Assembly: GCF_000182925.2 (NCBI RefSeq)
Contig: NC_026503.1
Coordinates: 2,666,001-2,730,000, forward strand
DNA from: Neurospora crassa OR74A
Taxonomy: Eukaryota > Ascomycota > Sordariomycetes > Sordariales > Sordariaceae
Length of the DNA: 64,000 nt
Direction of reading: 5' to 3'
Part shown: positions 11,478 to 21,916 of the stretch, in pieces
How the letters are laid out: the number at the start of each line of letters is the position of its first letter
Numbering within the stretch: position 1 is the stretch's first letter
Position numbers and translations under genes: made by a program
Notes under the pieces: model-generated
Database searches by the model: none
What the model was told of the DNA's origin: nothing
What the model saw: only the letters and a program-made list of their open reading frames with translations

Positions 11478-14400
11478 TTATGTTATTATGAACTTGGAAG
11501 TTTCTGGTACAGCGGGCAATGGCTTCACGGTCTCTGAGCCAAGGTGAGTACGTGAAGGCCTGGCTCGGGGCCGTAGTGTTTGCTGCTGTTGATACTCAAT
11601 GGAATCCACCGGCATCAGACCATTATCGTCTTCCTCAATCCTCTCGCTACTTTCTTCGGCGGAGTTAGAACGAACAGGTACGTTCGCAACTCCGTTGTGG
11701 TTAGGCTCGGTGCTTTCTTGATATGTCTCTAATGTTCTCGGTGGCGTCAACCCGCCAGATTCAAATTCAGACGATGAAAACCGAGACGACTCCTCCTGAT
11801 CTGGGACGCATTCGGGCTCGGGTCCAAACGACGACTGCGTATATATCTGTGAATTACCGTCGACATCCTCTGCAGCCAGAACCTCGTCTATGGTCGTTGA
11901 TGTCTGCCGGAGTGGCGATGTGTGAACAAGTGGGGTCCCTTCCCTGCTATCATACTCGGAGGTGGGAGTGAGCGGGAGAGCTTTGTCATTGTTGCGTGGG
12001 TAAGCATATGAGTGTTGCTGTGTCTGTAACATGTGTTGATGTTGGCGTTGCCCGAGGTTGTGGTTATCATTCGGATGAAGCTGCTGCTGATTGCGTTGTT
12101 GTGCTGTCGCGATATCAACAACCGTGCTTGTTCCCACGGCATCTGCATCCTCGCCCGAGCCCGAACGTGCTTCTACTGTTGCTGCTGCCGTCACTTGCTG
12201 TTGTACCCCAGACGTTGACACTGTCGTGGAAAAAGGAAACGGACTACTCATTCCCATACTCATGCCCATGTTGCTGATCCATCCCGAACCAGGTCTCATC
12301 GATCGTCGCTGGACGGCCTGAATGGGGGAATCAAACCAACCTCCCCCTCCCCCTCCTCCGCCTCTTGAACCAGGCCTGCCCCCTGTTCCTCCATTACTGT
12401 TTAACGCAATACCCCCGCCGCCATTACCGCCGCCACCACCACCACCAGTCCTATTGAAGATAACCAATATCAAACAACTCAACAACAACACGCTCTGCAA
12501 AATCGCCATCCTCTTCTGAAACACCACCTCATCCGCCAACACGTTCAACCGTCCACTGAGCGCCACCACTTCGCGCTCCGTCTGCTCCCGCTGCGTCTCC
12601 AAAGCAATCACTGTGCTCTGCCAGATCTGGTCGTACTGCTGCCGCACGTTGCGCAATTCTGTTAATACCGTCTTGTTGAGCGTGTCCAAAAAGGTGTCGA
12701 CGCGCGTGAGCTGGCGCCGCTCGAGTTTGGAGAGCACGTCTTGCAGGAAACGCGACTGTTGCTCGATGTATTGGAGGGAGAGCGAGGTGTTGGATTCTAG
12801 GTGCGTGAGGCGTTTGTGGACTGTTTTGAAGAAGGATTCTTGGACGGTAGGTGAAGGGGGGGCGGAGGAGGTCGGTGAGCCGCCGTGACCGGCGCCGGAG
12901 GCTGGTTTTCGGGATTGGTTGTTTTTGTTGTTTTGGCTGCCGTTGTTAACGGGGCTGCCGCCGGTACCGGCGCTGGCGCTGGCGTTGTTGCCGTTGTCTT
13001 TGCTGTCGCTACGGCTTGTGGTGCCGGCTGTGCTGTTGCTGCTGCCAGAGGGCTTCGCGGCGGGAGAAACTGAAGGGGCGGTCTCATTGCTGGCGGTATT
13101 AGAACGAGATAGGGGGCCCTTGTTGCTGGGAGAGCCCGTTGTGGTGCCGCTTACTTGAGGCGGTACAGAAGTGTGAGACGCAGCAGAGCTGGCGGGTTGG
13201 GCCTTCGCTATTTCCTGAGGTTTCGATGCTGCTGAAGAACCCTTGGGCACTAAAGTCTCGTGCACAGCGCTTCCGGTTGAGGCCTGCTCCTTGGCCGTAT
13301 TGGAGTTTCTACCCTGTTTGTTGTCTGCTTCGGGCGAGATGGCAGTGGATTGACCAGTTGTTCGCGAACGCAAGTCGCAAATTTCAAGAGAAAAGTCACG
13401 ATAGAATACGGGTTCCCAGGGCGTGAAGCCCAGCTCCACGACCTGGACAGGCTCGGTTTTCTGATGTGTCTTTTCTTCTAGTTCGGTGACAGTACTGGGC
13501 GCCGGCTCACTCGCAACACTCGGTTGTCCAACTTGAGGACTCGGCTGCTCAGGTTCAGGAGTCTGCGGCAACTGCTCCTGCACTGGGGGAGCTTCGATTG
13601 TCTCCTGCTCATCATCGTGCCTATCATCCGGCTCCTTCCATGTATCCAGCATCCTGGTTCCATGGACTCTGAGTAGCGACACAGGGCAGTAATACTCATT
13701 TCCGTAATGGCTGAGGAACTCAATCCGGATATACTTGGTGTAAATCTGAGGATGTTCCACCGAGAAGGCCTGAATATCCCTCGAGTTCCTCGCCTCGAAC
13801 GTTCCCAGCTCAACCCACTTGTCCAGCTTGACGGGGTAGCGGTCGCTCACGCTGACCTTGAACTGGCGGATCATGCTCGAGAAGAACTCAAAGTTTGCCA
13901 GGACCACCGTGTCAACGAGGATATCGTCACTCAGCTGGACAATGACAAACTTGCTCTTGGCATGACATTCAAGGAGCATGTACGAGTCTTTGTTTTCGAC
14001 GAGAATGGCTTTGGCGTTCTTGGCCCCAGGGCTTGTCTTCTTGACAATAGCACCGGCGTCGAAGGAGGAGTACGAAAAGCGCTCCTTGCATGTCTTTCCG
14101 GCGTCCTTGCTACGATAGTATTGCGTTTTGCCGTCCTCGTGAACAACTTGGTCGTCCGTTCTGGCTTTGTCGCTGCCGTAATCGGTCGAGGGGTCACCCG
14201 AGGGTGAAGAGGTCAGTTCCGAGACTTTTTCCGAGAGGGCGTCGAAGTTTAGGGGGTTTTCGCCGTCGTCTCCTGGCCGGTGGTTGTCGGTATCGCTGCT
14301 GGGACCGTTCTGGTCATGCTCGCCGCCGGTTCTCTGCTGTGCCGGCTGCTTCTGTCCGCCCTTGGTGTTGGCGGGGTCGCCAGACTTGCGCAGCATCATC

Positions 14401-14768
14401 TCCTTCCATTCTTCAAACGACATGAAAGTGCTAGCCGCCAAGTCCTCATCTTCCTGTTCTTCCTTTGTCTGCTCCTGTGTGTGTTCCGCCGAAGGCTTGG
14501 ACTGGTCCGGATGTTGCTGCTGACTCTCGTTCGCTTGCGCCGGCGCTGCGGTTTCGTTACTGGGGACCTCAGAAGAGGTGGTGTCGGCGGCGACTGCGCT
14601 CGTAACGGCAGTTGGGGTCGTCCACGCAGTACGAAGACATTGTTGCGGTAGGGTATGGGTGATGTAGTTGACGGTTCTCGATTCACATACCGATGCTGGT
14701 TCTGGGAGTGCCGCTGCAACTGCGTGGAGACCCAGCAAGCCCAGGAAAAGAGTTGGTGGGGTGCGCAT
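11478..14768 (-). CDS. slp1: SLP1/SUCO-family SUN-domain ER membrane protein
   Basis: This family (yeast Slp1, animal SUCO/Opt) acts in the ER, where yeast Slp1 works with Emp65 to protect folding intermediates. The 1096-residue gene is a single uninterrupted frame. A signal peptide covers about residues 1-20. The family hallmark FMSFEEWKEMML sits near 115-126. The SUN-like domain spans about 230-370, with ANFEFFSSMIRQFKVSVSDR and FLSHYGNEYYCPVSLLRVHG. A long Ser/Thr/Asn-rich region and a coiled coil (about 645-745) lead into one transmembrane helix near 754-772. Two polyglycine runs follow immediately, then a 300-residue Gln/Ser-rich tail. The topology implied is luminal N terminus and cytosolic tail. 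The start ATG directly begins the signal peptide. The symbol is by analogy with yeast. Confidence 0.92.
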   Translation of the reverse strand: MRTPPTLFLGLLGLHAVAAALPEPASVCESRTVNYITHTLPQQCLRTAWTTPTAVTSAVAADTTSSEVPSNETAAPAQANESQQQHPDQSKPSAEHTQEQTKEEQEDEDLAASTFMSFEEWKEMMLRKSGDPANTKGGQKQPAQQRTGGEHDQNGPSSDTDNHRPGDDGENPLNFDALSEKVSELTSSPSGDPSTDYGSDKARTDDQVVHEDGKTQYYRSKDAGKTCKERFSYSSFDAGAIVKKTSPGAKNAKAILVENKDSYMLLECHAKSKFVIVQLSDDILVDTVVLANFEFFSSMIRQFKVSVSDRYPVKLDKWVELGTFEARNSRDIQAFSVEHPQIYTKYIRIEFLSHYGNEYYCPVSLLRVHGTRMLDTWKEPDDRHDDEQETIEAPPVQEQLPQTPEPEQPSPQVGQPSVASEPAPSTVTELEEKTHQKTEPVQVVELGFTPWEPVFYRDFSLEICDLRSRTTGQSTAISPEADNKQGRNSNTAKEQASTGSAVHETLVPKGSSAASKPQEIAKAQPASSAASHTSVPPQVSGTTTGSPSNKGPLSRSNTASNETAPSVSPAAKPSGSSNSTAGTTSRSDSKDNGNNASASAGTGGSPVNNGSQNNKNNQSRKPASGAGHGGSPTSSAPPSPTVQESFFKTVHKRLTHLESNTSLSLQYIEQQSRFLQDVLSKLERRQLTRVDTFLDTLNKTVLTELRNVRQQYDQIWQSTVIALETQREQTEREVVALSGRLNVLADEVVFQKRMAILQSVLLLSCLILVIFNRTGGGGGGGNGGGGIALNSNGGTGGRPGSRGGGGGGGGWFDSPIQAVQRRSMRPGSGWISNMGMSMGMSSPFPFSTTVSTSGVQQQVTAAATVEARSGSGEDADAVGTSTVVDIATAQQRNQQQLHPNDNHNLGQRQHQHMLQTQQHSYAYPRNNDKALPLTPTSEYDSREGTPLVHTSPLRQTSTTIDEVLAAEDVDGNSQIYTQSSFGPEPECVPDQEESSRFSSSEFESGGLTPPRTLETYQESTEPNHNGVANVPVRSNSAEESSERIEEDDNGLMPVDSIEYQQQQTLRPRARPSRTHLGSETVKPLPAVPETSKFIIT

Positions 14769-15706
14769 GGTTTATACCCGTTGCTGTCTCAAGTTACAAT
14801 GGCACGATGACAGTGTTGCTGTACTTTATCCATAGCGATCTTGAACCTCCCCTTTTGGTGTGTTTAATCGTCCAAGGGAGTTGTTTTTGTGGGCGTGAGG
14901 TGGATGTACAAGTGTGTTGTACGCTGGTCGCGGTCGGCCTCGCAGTTGTGATTGCCACAAGACAAACAATGCAGTGTCAGTGCCTTACCGGGACCCAGTT
15001 CGTTGTCGCCGTACACTCGCAGAGGAGCGCGATGATGATGATGATGATGATGATGGACACCGCTTGATGGAGGAAAGGGCTTTGAAGGTTGTTATCATCA
15101 AAAAGCGCCACCTTCGACTGGAAGTGGAAAACCAGCCACTTTGCCAGGCTATCGGTAGCGCCCTCGCTTCGTGCCGCTTGGGTCAAAAGGGAACGGAAGC
15201 CGTCCAAACTTTGTGTGTTTGTGTCAAACGGTCAAATATTGTTGATCTCGGCAAGGGTCAAAATATCAAAAACTCCAGGGGGTTGTTTAGTGGCACATTA
15301 TGACGCTACCTGGCCGTGTTAGACCAGGTGTCTCGCTTGGTTCAGCGATAAGCTGTGATGTCCTCACAGGGTTAGGGTTCATGGTAGAATATCCATCATC
15401 GTTTACATCAAGGAGCCGAAAAGCGCACCTGCAGTTACCTATCTTCCTCCCACACATATTCAGACTATGGATTATTTTCTTCCTCAAGATACCTCACTAC
15501 TGACGCTTGTTATAATTGGTCCAAATGAGGCACATGCGGCCAAGTCAGCAATCATACCAAGTTGACAGATTCCCGTTATGTCTACTGCGGTGCCTGCTAC
15601 GGCCGCCATTGCTACCTCTACTTTGCTCCAGTAGAATCAGCAATCATCTCCCTCCCTCCCTCCGTCTATCCCACTCTTCACTCCTCTCACGATGATTGTA
15701 CTTTTC
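14769..15706. other. Promoter region of SLP1, 3' region of NRDE2
   Basis: This spacer separates two minus-strand genes and should contain the SLP1-like promoter and the NRDE2 3' end. Apart from the (GAT)8 microsatellite at 15031-15054 nothing stands out. The small frames overlap on both strands and look spurious. Confidence 0.55.
15031..15054. repeat. (GAT)8 microsatellite
   Basis: Eight perfect GAT units lie about 260 bp upstream of the SLP1-like start codon. They are non-coding as far as can be seen. Confidence 0.9.
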
Positions 15707-18700
15707 TTATTGTCCCCTTCCCCTTTCACCCCTATCCGAGCCCATATGGCGATTGTTATGAAGCGAATCTTCCAAATCCCATCGTCTCTCCCGTTCCAAC
15801 CTCGCTCTCCTCTCTGATTCCTCCTTCTCCTCCTTCTCAACCTTTTCCTTCTCCCTCCCCACCCTCTTTTCGTCTTCTTCCCTTTCCCTCCACTTCCTCT
15901 CAAGCCCCTCAAAATCAACATGCACTCTCAATCCCTTCGCAACCATCGTCCCAAACACCGCCCTCAACTCCCCACTGCTCAAGGCTTTCACCAATGCGTT
16001 GCCCCCGCCCACACCAGGCTCTCCAGGCTCTGCAGTAGAACCAGCAGGGAACGCCGCCATATAAAGCTTCTTGCTCCACGGACAGGCGGCAACGGCTCTG
16101 TAAAACACATCCTTGAGAGCCTTAAGGGTGCTCGCCGCCTGCGCATCCGCCTTCTTTATACCACGCTCCCGGGTCCCCGCCGTGGCAGAGGATCCGGAGG
16201 ATAAAGAAAGTTCATGAAAATACACCTGCGTCAGAAATCGAATGTAACCGATCCATATGTCCCCGTTATATCTGCATGCAGAGGGATCCGAAACGGCGGC
16301 TTCGAAAGCAGCCTTGGTGGAATGGATTGTTGCGGCGCCGACGGGCCTCAGGCCGGCGCCAGAGAGGAGCTCGTATTCGATTGCGAAACGGTAGGTGGGG
16401 ATTGGTACTGCTGTGTGACTACCTTCTGGGCTGCTGGTGTCCTTGTCTCTGGTTGAAGACAAGCTTTCGCGCACAATGGAGCGGACGGGGTCGTTGATCC
16501 GGAGAGTAGATTGCTCTGCCCAGGCGAGGAGGGAGAGGAAGAGCGTGTTGTGGGGGAAGAGACGGAGGAATTCGTGAAGATATTGGCGTAAGGTGGAAGG
16601 CTTGTAAGGGCCGTGGTTTGCGTGGTGGTAGAGAAGGCGAGCGCCGATTTGGAGGAGTCGTTCGTGGAGGGTTTGGTGACCTAGGGAGCTCAGCTCGGTA
16701 GTGAAAGATTGTATGTTTGCGAGAGCGGAGGTGATGTTGCCTTGGTTTGAGTACTTTGTGCTGCCGCTGCCGTTCTCGGTTCTTGAGAGGTAGTCGAGAA
16801 GAGCAAGGCTTTCGGCATATTGGAGTGCCGGTTCTGTTTGGTGAGAAGAGAGGGAGTAGTCTCGCTTGGTAGAAAAGTGAGCTCTTGCTTTTAGGAGCAG
16901 AGCTGGCGATACAGGCAAGCCCTTCTCCACGTCTAGAGTAATTTCCACAGAAGACAACAGCCGAAGCAAAGCGAGTTGCATGTTTCCTGCGTTTAGGTGC
17001 ATCCATACCCAGGTGTTCCATAATAGCTGGCTGTCGGGGGAACTTTGGCTTGTTGCCGAGAGTAGTACCTTTTCGGCAATGCCAATGTTCCCGTTTGCAA
17101 ATTCAATCATGGCGTAGGCATTATATAGTCTCGTGTTGGATGAGTATCGTTTCAGCAGCCCCTTGGCGACCTTCTTAGCCCCCAAAGGTTCACTACGCCA
17201 TGCCAATGCCAGATAGTACTCAGCCAGTTGTTCAATACCACAAGTAAGGACCAGATAATGGAGTGTCTCGAGTACCCAGGGAGGCCTAACATCACCATCT
17301 GCATCTGTGCTGAGACTAGACCATTGGCCGAGATACTGAAACCAGTCCTGCCCGGAAAAAAGGAGTTCTTGTGAGAGAGCCATGTTTCCACCTTGTTGCC
17401 CAAATAATGGTGGCTTTCGCTCTATCTCCGCCGAATTCAAGACATCGTGGCGGCCTAGTTGATCCAGCAAAGCTTGAAAGGCTTGTCCACGAGGCGCAAT
17501 GAAGGGATCTTTCAGCGCAGAAAATTTCGCGGTATTTGGAAGTCGACAGAAGGTCAAAAGGGCATCAACTAGCTGAAGCTGTACCTGCGGGAGCATTTGG
17601 GATGGGATCCACAACACCAAATCCTTGATATCCGAGAACATGACGATTCGGAATGGGTCATCATCTGTTCCTTCGTCCAGGGTACGAGCCGGCATTCGTG
17701 CCTTTGCCGCCTCTCGTCGTTCCAGCGACGCCCATGCCTCAAATGGATCCCTCGTCTGAGGAGGCCCTGATGGCTCCCTTGGTATTGCTTCTGGTGGGTC
17801 GGTCATAGCGCCCACGTCTTCAACAAAGTGACGCCAACCTTTGGCATTGCCCTCACCTATTCGTGGTACTTCGCTTTCCCAGAAGTCAGAAAAGTCCTCA
17901 ATGACTGATTGGAAGTTCAAAGCGTTCCTGGGCCGGCAGAAGTTCAGTTCTAGAGTTGCTTGCCATGCAGCCACAGCCAGCTCAATGTAGCCAGAGTCCC
18001 GAAGGTAGCACGTTAATCTGACGAACACGTAAATCAGCTGGCTGCAGAGCATGACAACAATCTTTTCCGAAGATGCAGTTGCTAATGTGCGGTTGAGGAA
18101 TTGCAGCTTGGTCACCATGAAGGTCTTCAGTTCATCATATGTGAAAGTTGCCACCTGCGAAAGCTCATAGTTTAGTCGTGAAACCCATAACAGGAAGCTG
18201 TCGGGGTTGCTCTTGGTGGTCTCTTCCCAGCGCTTCGCGAGCTGCTTGGGATCCCACACCTTTTCGCCCTCGCGCATCATTCCGTTCAACAAGGTCTCCT
18301 TCAGAGAGATGTCAAGTGCATGGGGAAGGGCCTCTTCATAGAGAGACAACTTGAGTTCGGCCAGAGCTTTTACCTGATCCCCAATTATGACCTGGCCCTC
18401 AAGTTGATGCTCCATGAAGAGGGTGTCTTGCAACCCAATCAACTCGAGCCAAGCTTTGGTGTCCTGAGGGCTATTTTTGACCTGGCGATGGAGTTCAAGA
18501 GATCTCTTCTTGGCGGTTGACATGTCCGAAAGATGACTGCCCACCTTGTTTTCGCTCTCTGAATCGGACAATGTCTCATCACCATCCGAGTCCTCATCCT
18601 CTGACTTGGCTTTGCCATAGATGGACCTGTAATCTGGTGTCTTGTCACCGTCCTCAGGCGCTGGTGATCTATCGGCACGTTGCCGTTTTCTGGGCGGCTC

Positions 18701-19420
18701 GAGAGATATGAAGTCGCCATCCTCTGCTGCTGATTCTCCATTTTCACCACCCACACCAGGCTTGATGTGCTTTGCTTTCGCTCCCTTGGCTCTGGCCCAA
18801 GCCATCAAAGTCTTGTCTCCGAAGACCGAACCGTTGCCCCTACCCTCGCCCGGGCCTCGGATGGTGAAGACTTCCTTCGAACCTTGGAAAGAAACGGAGA
18901 GATAGCCTGGGGAGCCGATGAATTTTCCAGCACCAAAGCGGCGGTAAGATGGTATTTTTGAGCGCTCATTTCCGCCATAACGGAAAATCAAGGCGTCCTC
19001 CCTTTTGTCAAAGTAGAACAGATCGGTATTCTGGCTGGTAGATGATGGCTTGTGGAGCGAATGATGGGCTTCTTTGAACTGTGAGGCAGGGCTGGCTGAC
19101 CGTCTGCGGTGATGGCGATCTCGATCATGGTGTCGACTGTGATGTCTGTCATGCTGCCTGGCCTGATGCCTGTCTCTGTCCCTCCCTCTTTCTCTCTCCC
19201 TCTCCCTCTCCCTCTCGCTATCACTGTCGTCCTTGTGACGGTTCCGGTCATAATCCCTCCGGCGATGTCGTCTTTCACGGTCCTCCTTCTTCTCCCGATC
19301 TCGTGATGAGCCTCGGAGTGTCGATGATCGTTTTTCGGAGTCTGCCGTGGGGGCTGGTGTGGCTGGTGCGAATGAGGTGAACTTGGGCACCGCGCGGCGT
19401 TTCACCTCGTTGGACGACAT
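15707..19420 (-). CDS. nrl1: NRDE2 / Nrl1-family nuclear RNA-surveillance protein
   Basis: NRDE-2 proteins work with the Mtr4-type helicase (Mtl1 in fission yeast) and splicing factors, affecting heterochromatic siRNAs, cryptic introns and nuclear RNA decay. The single frame gives 1237 residues from ATG 19420 (MSSNEVKRRAVPKFTSFAP). The open frame extends upstream to 19630, but that part reads like untranslated leader. Residues about 35-140 form an Arg/Asp/Glu/His-rich tract of RE, RD and RH repeats. The conserved NRDE-2 entry block follows (DLFYFDKREDALIFRYGGNE). The HAT/TPR-like helical body begins near MSTAKKRSLELHRQVKNSPQ and contains the family stretch AWLELIGLQDTLF. The C terminus is a charged helix rich in Glu/Lys/Arg. 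In Neurospora-type fungi an RNAi or quelling link is possible but is inference. Confidence 0.92.
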   Translation of the reverse strand: MSSNEVKRRAVPKFTSFAPATPAPTADSEKRSSTLRGSSRDREKKEDRERRHRRRDYDRNRHKDDSDSERERERERERGRDRDRHQARQHDRHHSRHHDRDRHHRRRSASPASQFKEAHHSLHKPSSTSQNTDLFYFDKREDALIFRYGGNERSKIPSYRRFGAGKFIGSPGYLSVSFQGSKEVFTIRGPGEGRGNGSVFGDKTLMAWARAKGAKAKHIKPGVGGENGESAAEDGDFISLEPPRKRQRADRSPAPEDGDKTPDYRSIYGKAKSEDEDSDGDETLSDSESENKVGSHLSDMSTAKKRSLELHRQVKNSPQDTKAWLELIGLQDTLFMEHQLEGQVIIGDQVKALAELKLSLYEEALPHALDISLKETLLNGMMREGEKVWDPKQLAKRWEETTKSNPDSFLLWVSRLNYELSQVATFTYDELKTFMVTKLQFLNRTLATASSEKIVVMLCSQLIYVFVRLTCYLRDSGYIELAVAAWQATLELNFCRPRNALNFQSVIEDFSDFWESEVPRIGEGNAKGWRHFVEDVGAMTDPPEAIPREPSGPPQTRDPFEAWASLERREAAKARMPARTLDEGTDDDPFRIVMFSDIKDLVLWIPSQMLPQVQLQLVDALLTFCRLPNTAKFSALKDPFIAPRGQAFQALLDQLGRHDVLNSAEIERKPPLFGQQGGNMALSQELLFSGQDWFQYLGQWSSLSTDADGDVRPPWVLETLHYLVLTCGIEQLAEYYLALAWRSEPLGAKKVAKGLLKRYSSNTRLYNAYAMIEFANGNIGIAEKVLLSATSQSSPDSQLLWNTWVWMHLNAGNMQLALLRLLSSVEITLDVEKGLPVSPALLLKARAHFSTKRDYSLSSHQTEPALQYAESLALLDYLSRTENGSGSTKYSNQGNITSALANIQSFTTELSSLGHQTLHERLLQIGARLLYHHANHGPYKPSTLRQYLHEFLRLFPHNTLFLSLLAWAEQSTLRINDPVRSIVRESLSSTRDKDTSSPEGSHTAVPIPTYRFAIEYELLSGAGLRPVGAATIHSTKAAFEAAVSDPSACRYNGDIWIGYIRFLTQVYFHELSLSSGSSATAGTRERGIKKADAQAASTLKALKDVFYRAVAACPWSKKLYMAAFPAGSTAEPGEPGVGGGNALVKALSSGELRAVFGTMVAKGLRVHVDFEGLERKWREREEDEKRVGREKEKVEKEEKEESERRARLERERRWDLEDSLHNNRHMGSDRGERGRGQ

Positions 19421-21916
19421 GGCGATTCGTGGGACGCCCGAATTTCCTCCATAAGTTCCAATCAAATCCACAGGGTTTCGAGGGCTTCTGTCCGCAATAT
19501 TGGTCGACGCGATGCCATCAAAGGCAGAGAAGGGTAGATGATGTTGAAGACGGGACAGCTGGCAGTGGATGATTTGCAGTTGCCAGCGGTAACAGACGGG
19601 AGTGTTGGGTCTGAGGTCTGCCAAGTGCAATACCTACTGTAGGAGTGGCACTGTGAGAGGTGACAAGCCCGTGAACGCTACCTCTATGGCCTAACAGGTG
19701 GACCCCTAGCGGACCCACCCGACTTTCACCGGCACGGAGCTTACACTACCTACAGAGAGTTGTATACCTCTACTACCTCAACTACCTACATACTAGTAGT
19801 ATACTGTACAACATCCTCTTCTACCTCAATCTGAACCAAGGTTTCGTGCCGATTTGGGTTGCAAATCTGAACCCGCGAGACCAACATGGCGAGGACATAC
19901 AGTACTGAGGCAGATCGGCGCCATAACTTATCTCGTCCACTTTTTAACTCTGAGGCTTTTAGCGCGGCCGTACCCCGCATGCCAATAGCCATTGACCACT
20001 GGCACGGCAATCTTCAGACCAAGTGTAAAGCCGGACAATTCGAGATCCATGCGGCGCGAAGACAGCTCCACTGATCCCCAGCCCTCTAGAATAGTCCGGT
20101 CTCTTTCCCAATCCCCGTTCTGTGAGTGCAGCTGTTGTACTACTGGTCTATAGCAGATGTGGGTGTTCATCCTATCTAGTCTAAAAAGTCCAGATGAGCA
20201 AGCGATCAAGATCAAAGCAAGATATTGTGAGACCTACCACGTACTAATAGGTATGTAACCATGTCAGCCGAGCATGGTGGGTCTCTGTTCTTCAATCTGA
20301 GGTCGGGTCGGGTGCCAGGGTGTCACTAAGGTAATTTTTAATGCTGGTGTGTGACCGGTGGGTGGAGCATTGCAACTCTCTCAGTTCTCTGTCTTGGCTG
20401 CTGCGAAACAGCCGATGGCCGATCCCTGGGCTGTTGGATGGACGACAACGGTGACGGGCAGTGGGAAATGGCGCCTTATCGTACGACGACACCACCTCCA
20501 ACCCTAACCCGTCTGGGGTATGTATCTTCCCTGGACCCCTCCGTCTCCTCCAACGATGAAACCCACGACGGGGTTCCTTCGGGGTCCTTCTTCCTGGGAC
20601 AACATCGTGGGGCTGCCTGACCATGACATAACCAGGCAGCTCAACGACTACCCTGGACATCTGCATGGATTGGCAGCAGGGGAAAGGCCTGGAAGATGCC
20701 CGAGTTCTTGTTGCTATCTTGTCCATATGTCGGTGCTGGCGTTGCATGAGACTTGAGGAAGCCATTCGAACCCCCGAATCACGCCCGCAACCCGAAGCTA
20801 ATCCACCCCGGCGGGCCACAAAGGTTCTCTTGTCCTGTCGTTCTCTTCCGAGATACGCGATAGCGCGACAAGGACGGCAATCACCTCATGCACCACGCAT
20901 GCTGACGCCGGTTGGCGGGCAGCATGATGTGCAACGCAACGGAGGACTGAGGGACGGGAGGGGAGTTACACACTTAATGCCTCCCAGTCACACACCCTTC
21001 CCAGCTTCCCGTCCTTGCTTTACATATATGTACCGCGGCATGCTTACTGCCGCCTGCATGCTTGACGTCCTCCTCGATGTTTTTTTCTCTTCTTTTTTTT
21101 TTCCAAAGGTTTTTGTGTTGATTTGTGTTTTGACCTCTTCTCTCGATTCTCGGTATATCGTCACTTGATGCCACTGTCACACCCTCAAACGCCCTTATGA
21201 ACTTCCTCCCGTGATACCTTCGGAAAGCCCTTTCTGGCACGGTACCGACTCTCAGTCACACTTACTTTACACGGGTACCGATTACACCGACCCCAAAAGC
21301 AGCCATCTGACAGCCCTTTTTGTTTTCCCTGACAGCTGCGCCTCGTGTCGAGTACCGAGTCCTGTTGGTGTTCGGGTCGGCTGTCGGCTTCAAGCTACGC
21401 CAACAAATATCCTGGGAGGAGTCATACCTCACCTATCAGGGTGCGCACGTGGGACTAGACACTGCCGTCATACCGGTCAGCCCTTCCCTTTTTATGCGCC
21501 CCTTTGCCGTCAGGTAGCCTCTTGCCCAACACAACCTCGACATCCAAGACACCAAACTCTTACGACGGTGACTTGCCGGCTTCCAGGCCGAGGGCGTCGT
21601 TGCGACCAACGGAGAACGCGGCGGTGATCAGTGTTTGTCTGGTTCAGGCTTTGTAACCATACCTTAGCAACCTGTCAGTCACCCTTGCAAGTTTGGTCTT
21701 TGGAGTTTTGACTTTGTTGCTTCCTGTTTTGCGCTTTCTCGGTGGCCGGCGCTGTTTCTTGGTTCAGCCCAACTGCGACATCACCCATCTCATTTGACGC
21801 CGACCTCTGGGAAAGTTTCGCCATCCCCCACGCAACGTCACCACATTCCTGGCTACAGTTTCCACCCTGGACTTGTCCTGCATTGTTTCTCGTTGCTTCA
21901 AGACAACAAGTCTCTA
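19421..21916. other. Divergent promoter region, NRDE2 / CLC
   Basis: This 2.5 kb region separates the two start codons. It contains TACTAGTA-type palindromic words near 19790 and pyrimidine-rich stretches (for example 21080-21110), but no domain-bearing frame. The frames at 20665-21168 and 21211-21627 are Pro/Arg/Cys-rich, low in quality and probably leader or promoter sequence. Confidence 0.55.

Noticed and set aside
19421-19630. In-frame upstream extension of NRDE2 starting MHLADLRP
   Set aside because: It reads like leader sequence; the ATG at 19420 begins the expected MSSNEVKRRAVPKF start.
21211-21627. 138-codon frame upstream of the CLC gene
   Set aside because: Cys/Pro/Arg-rich with no domain; probably leader or promoter sequence.
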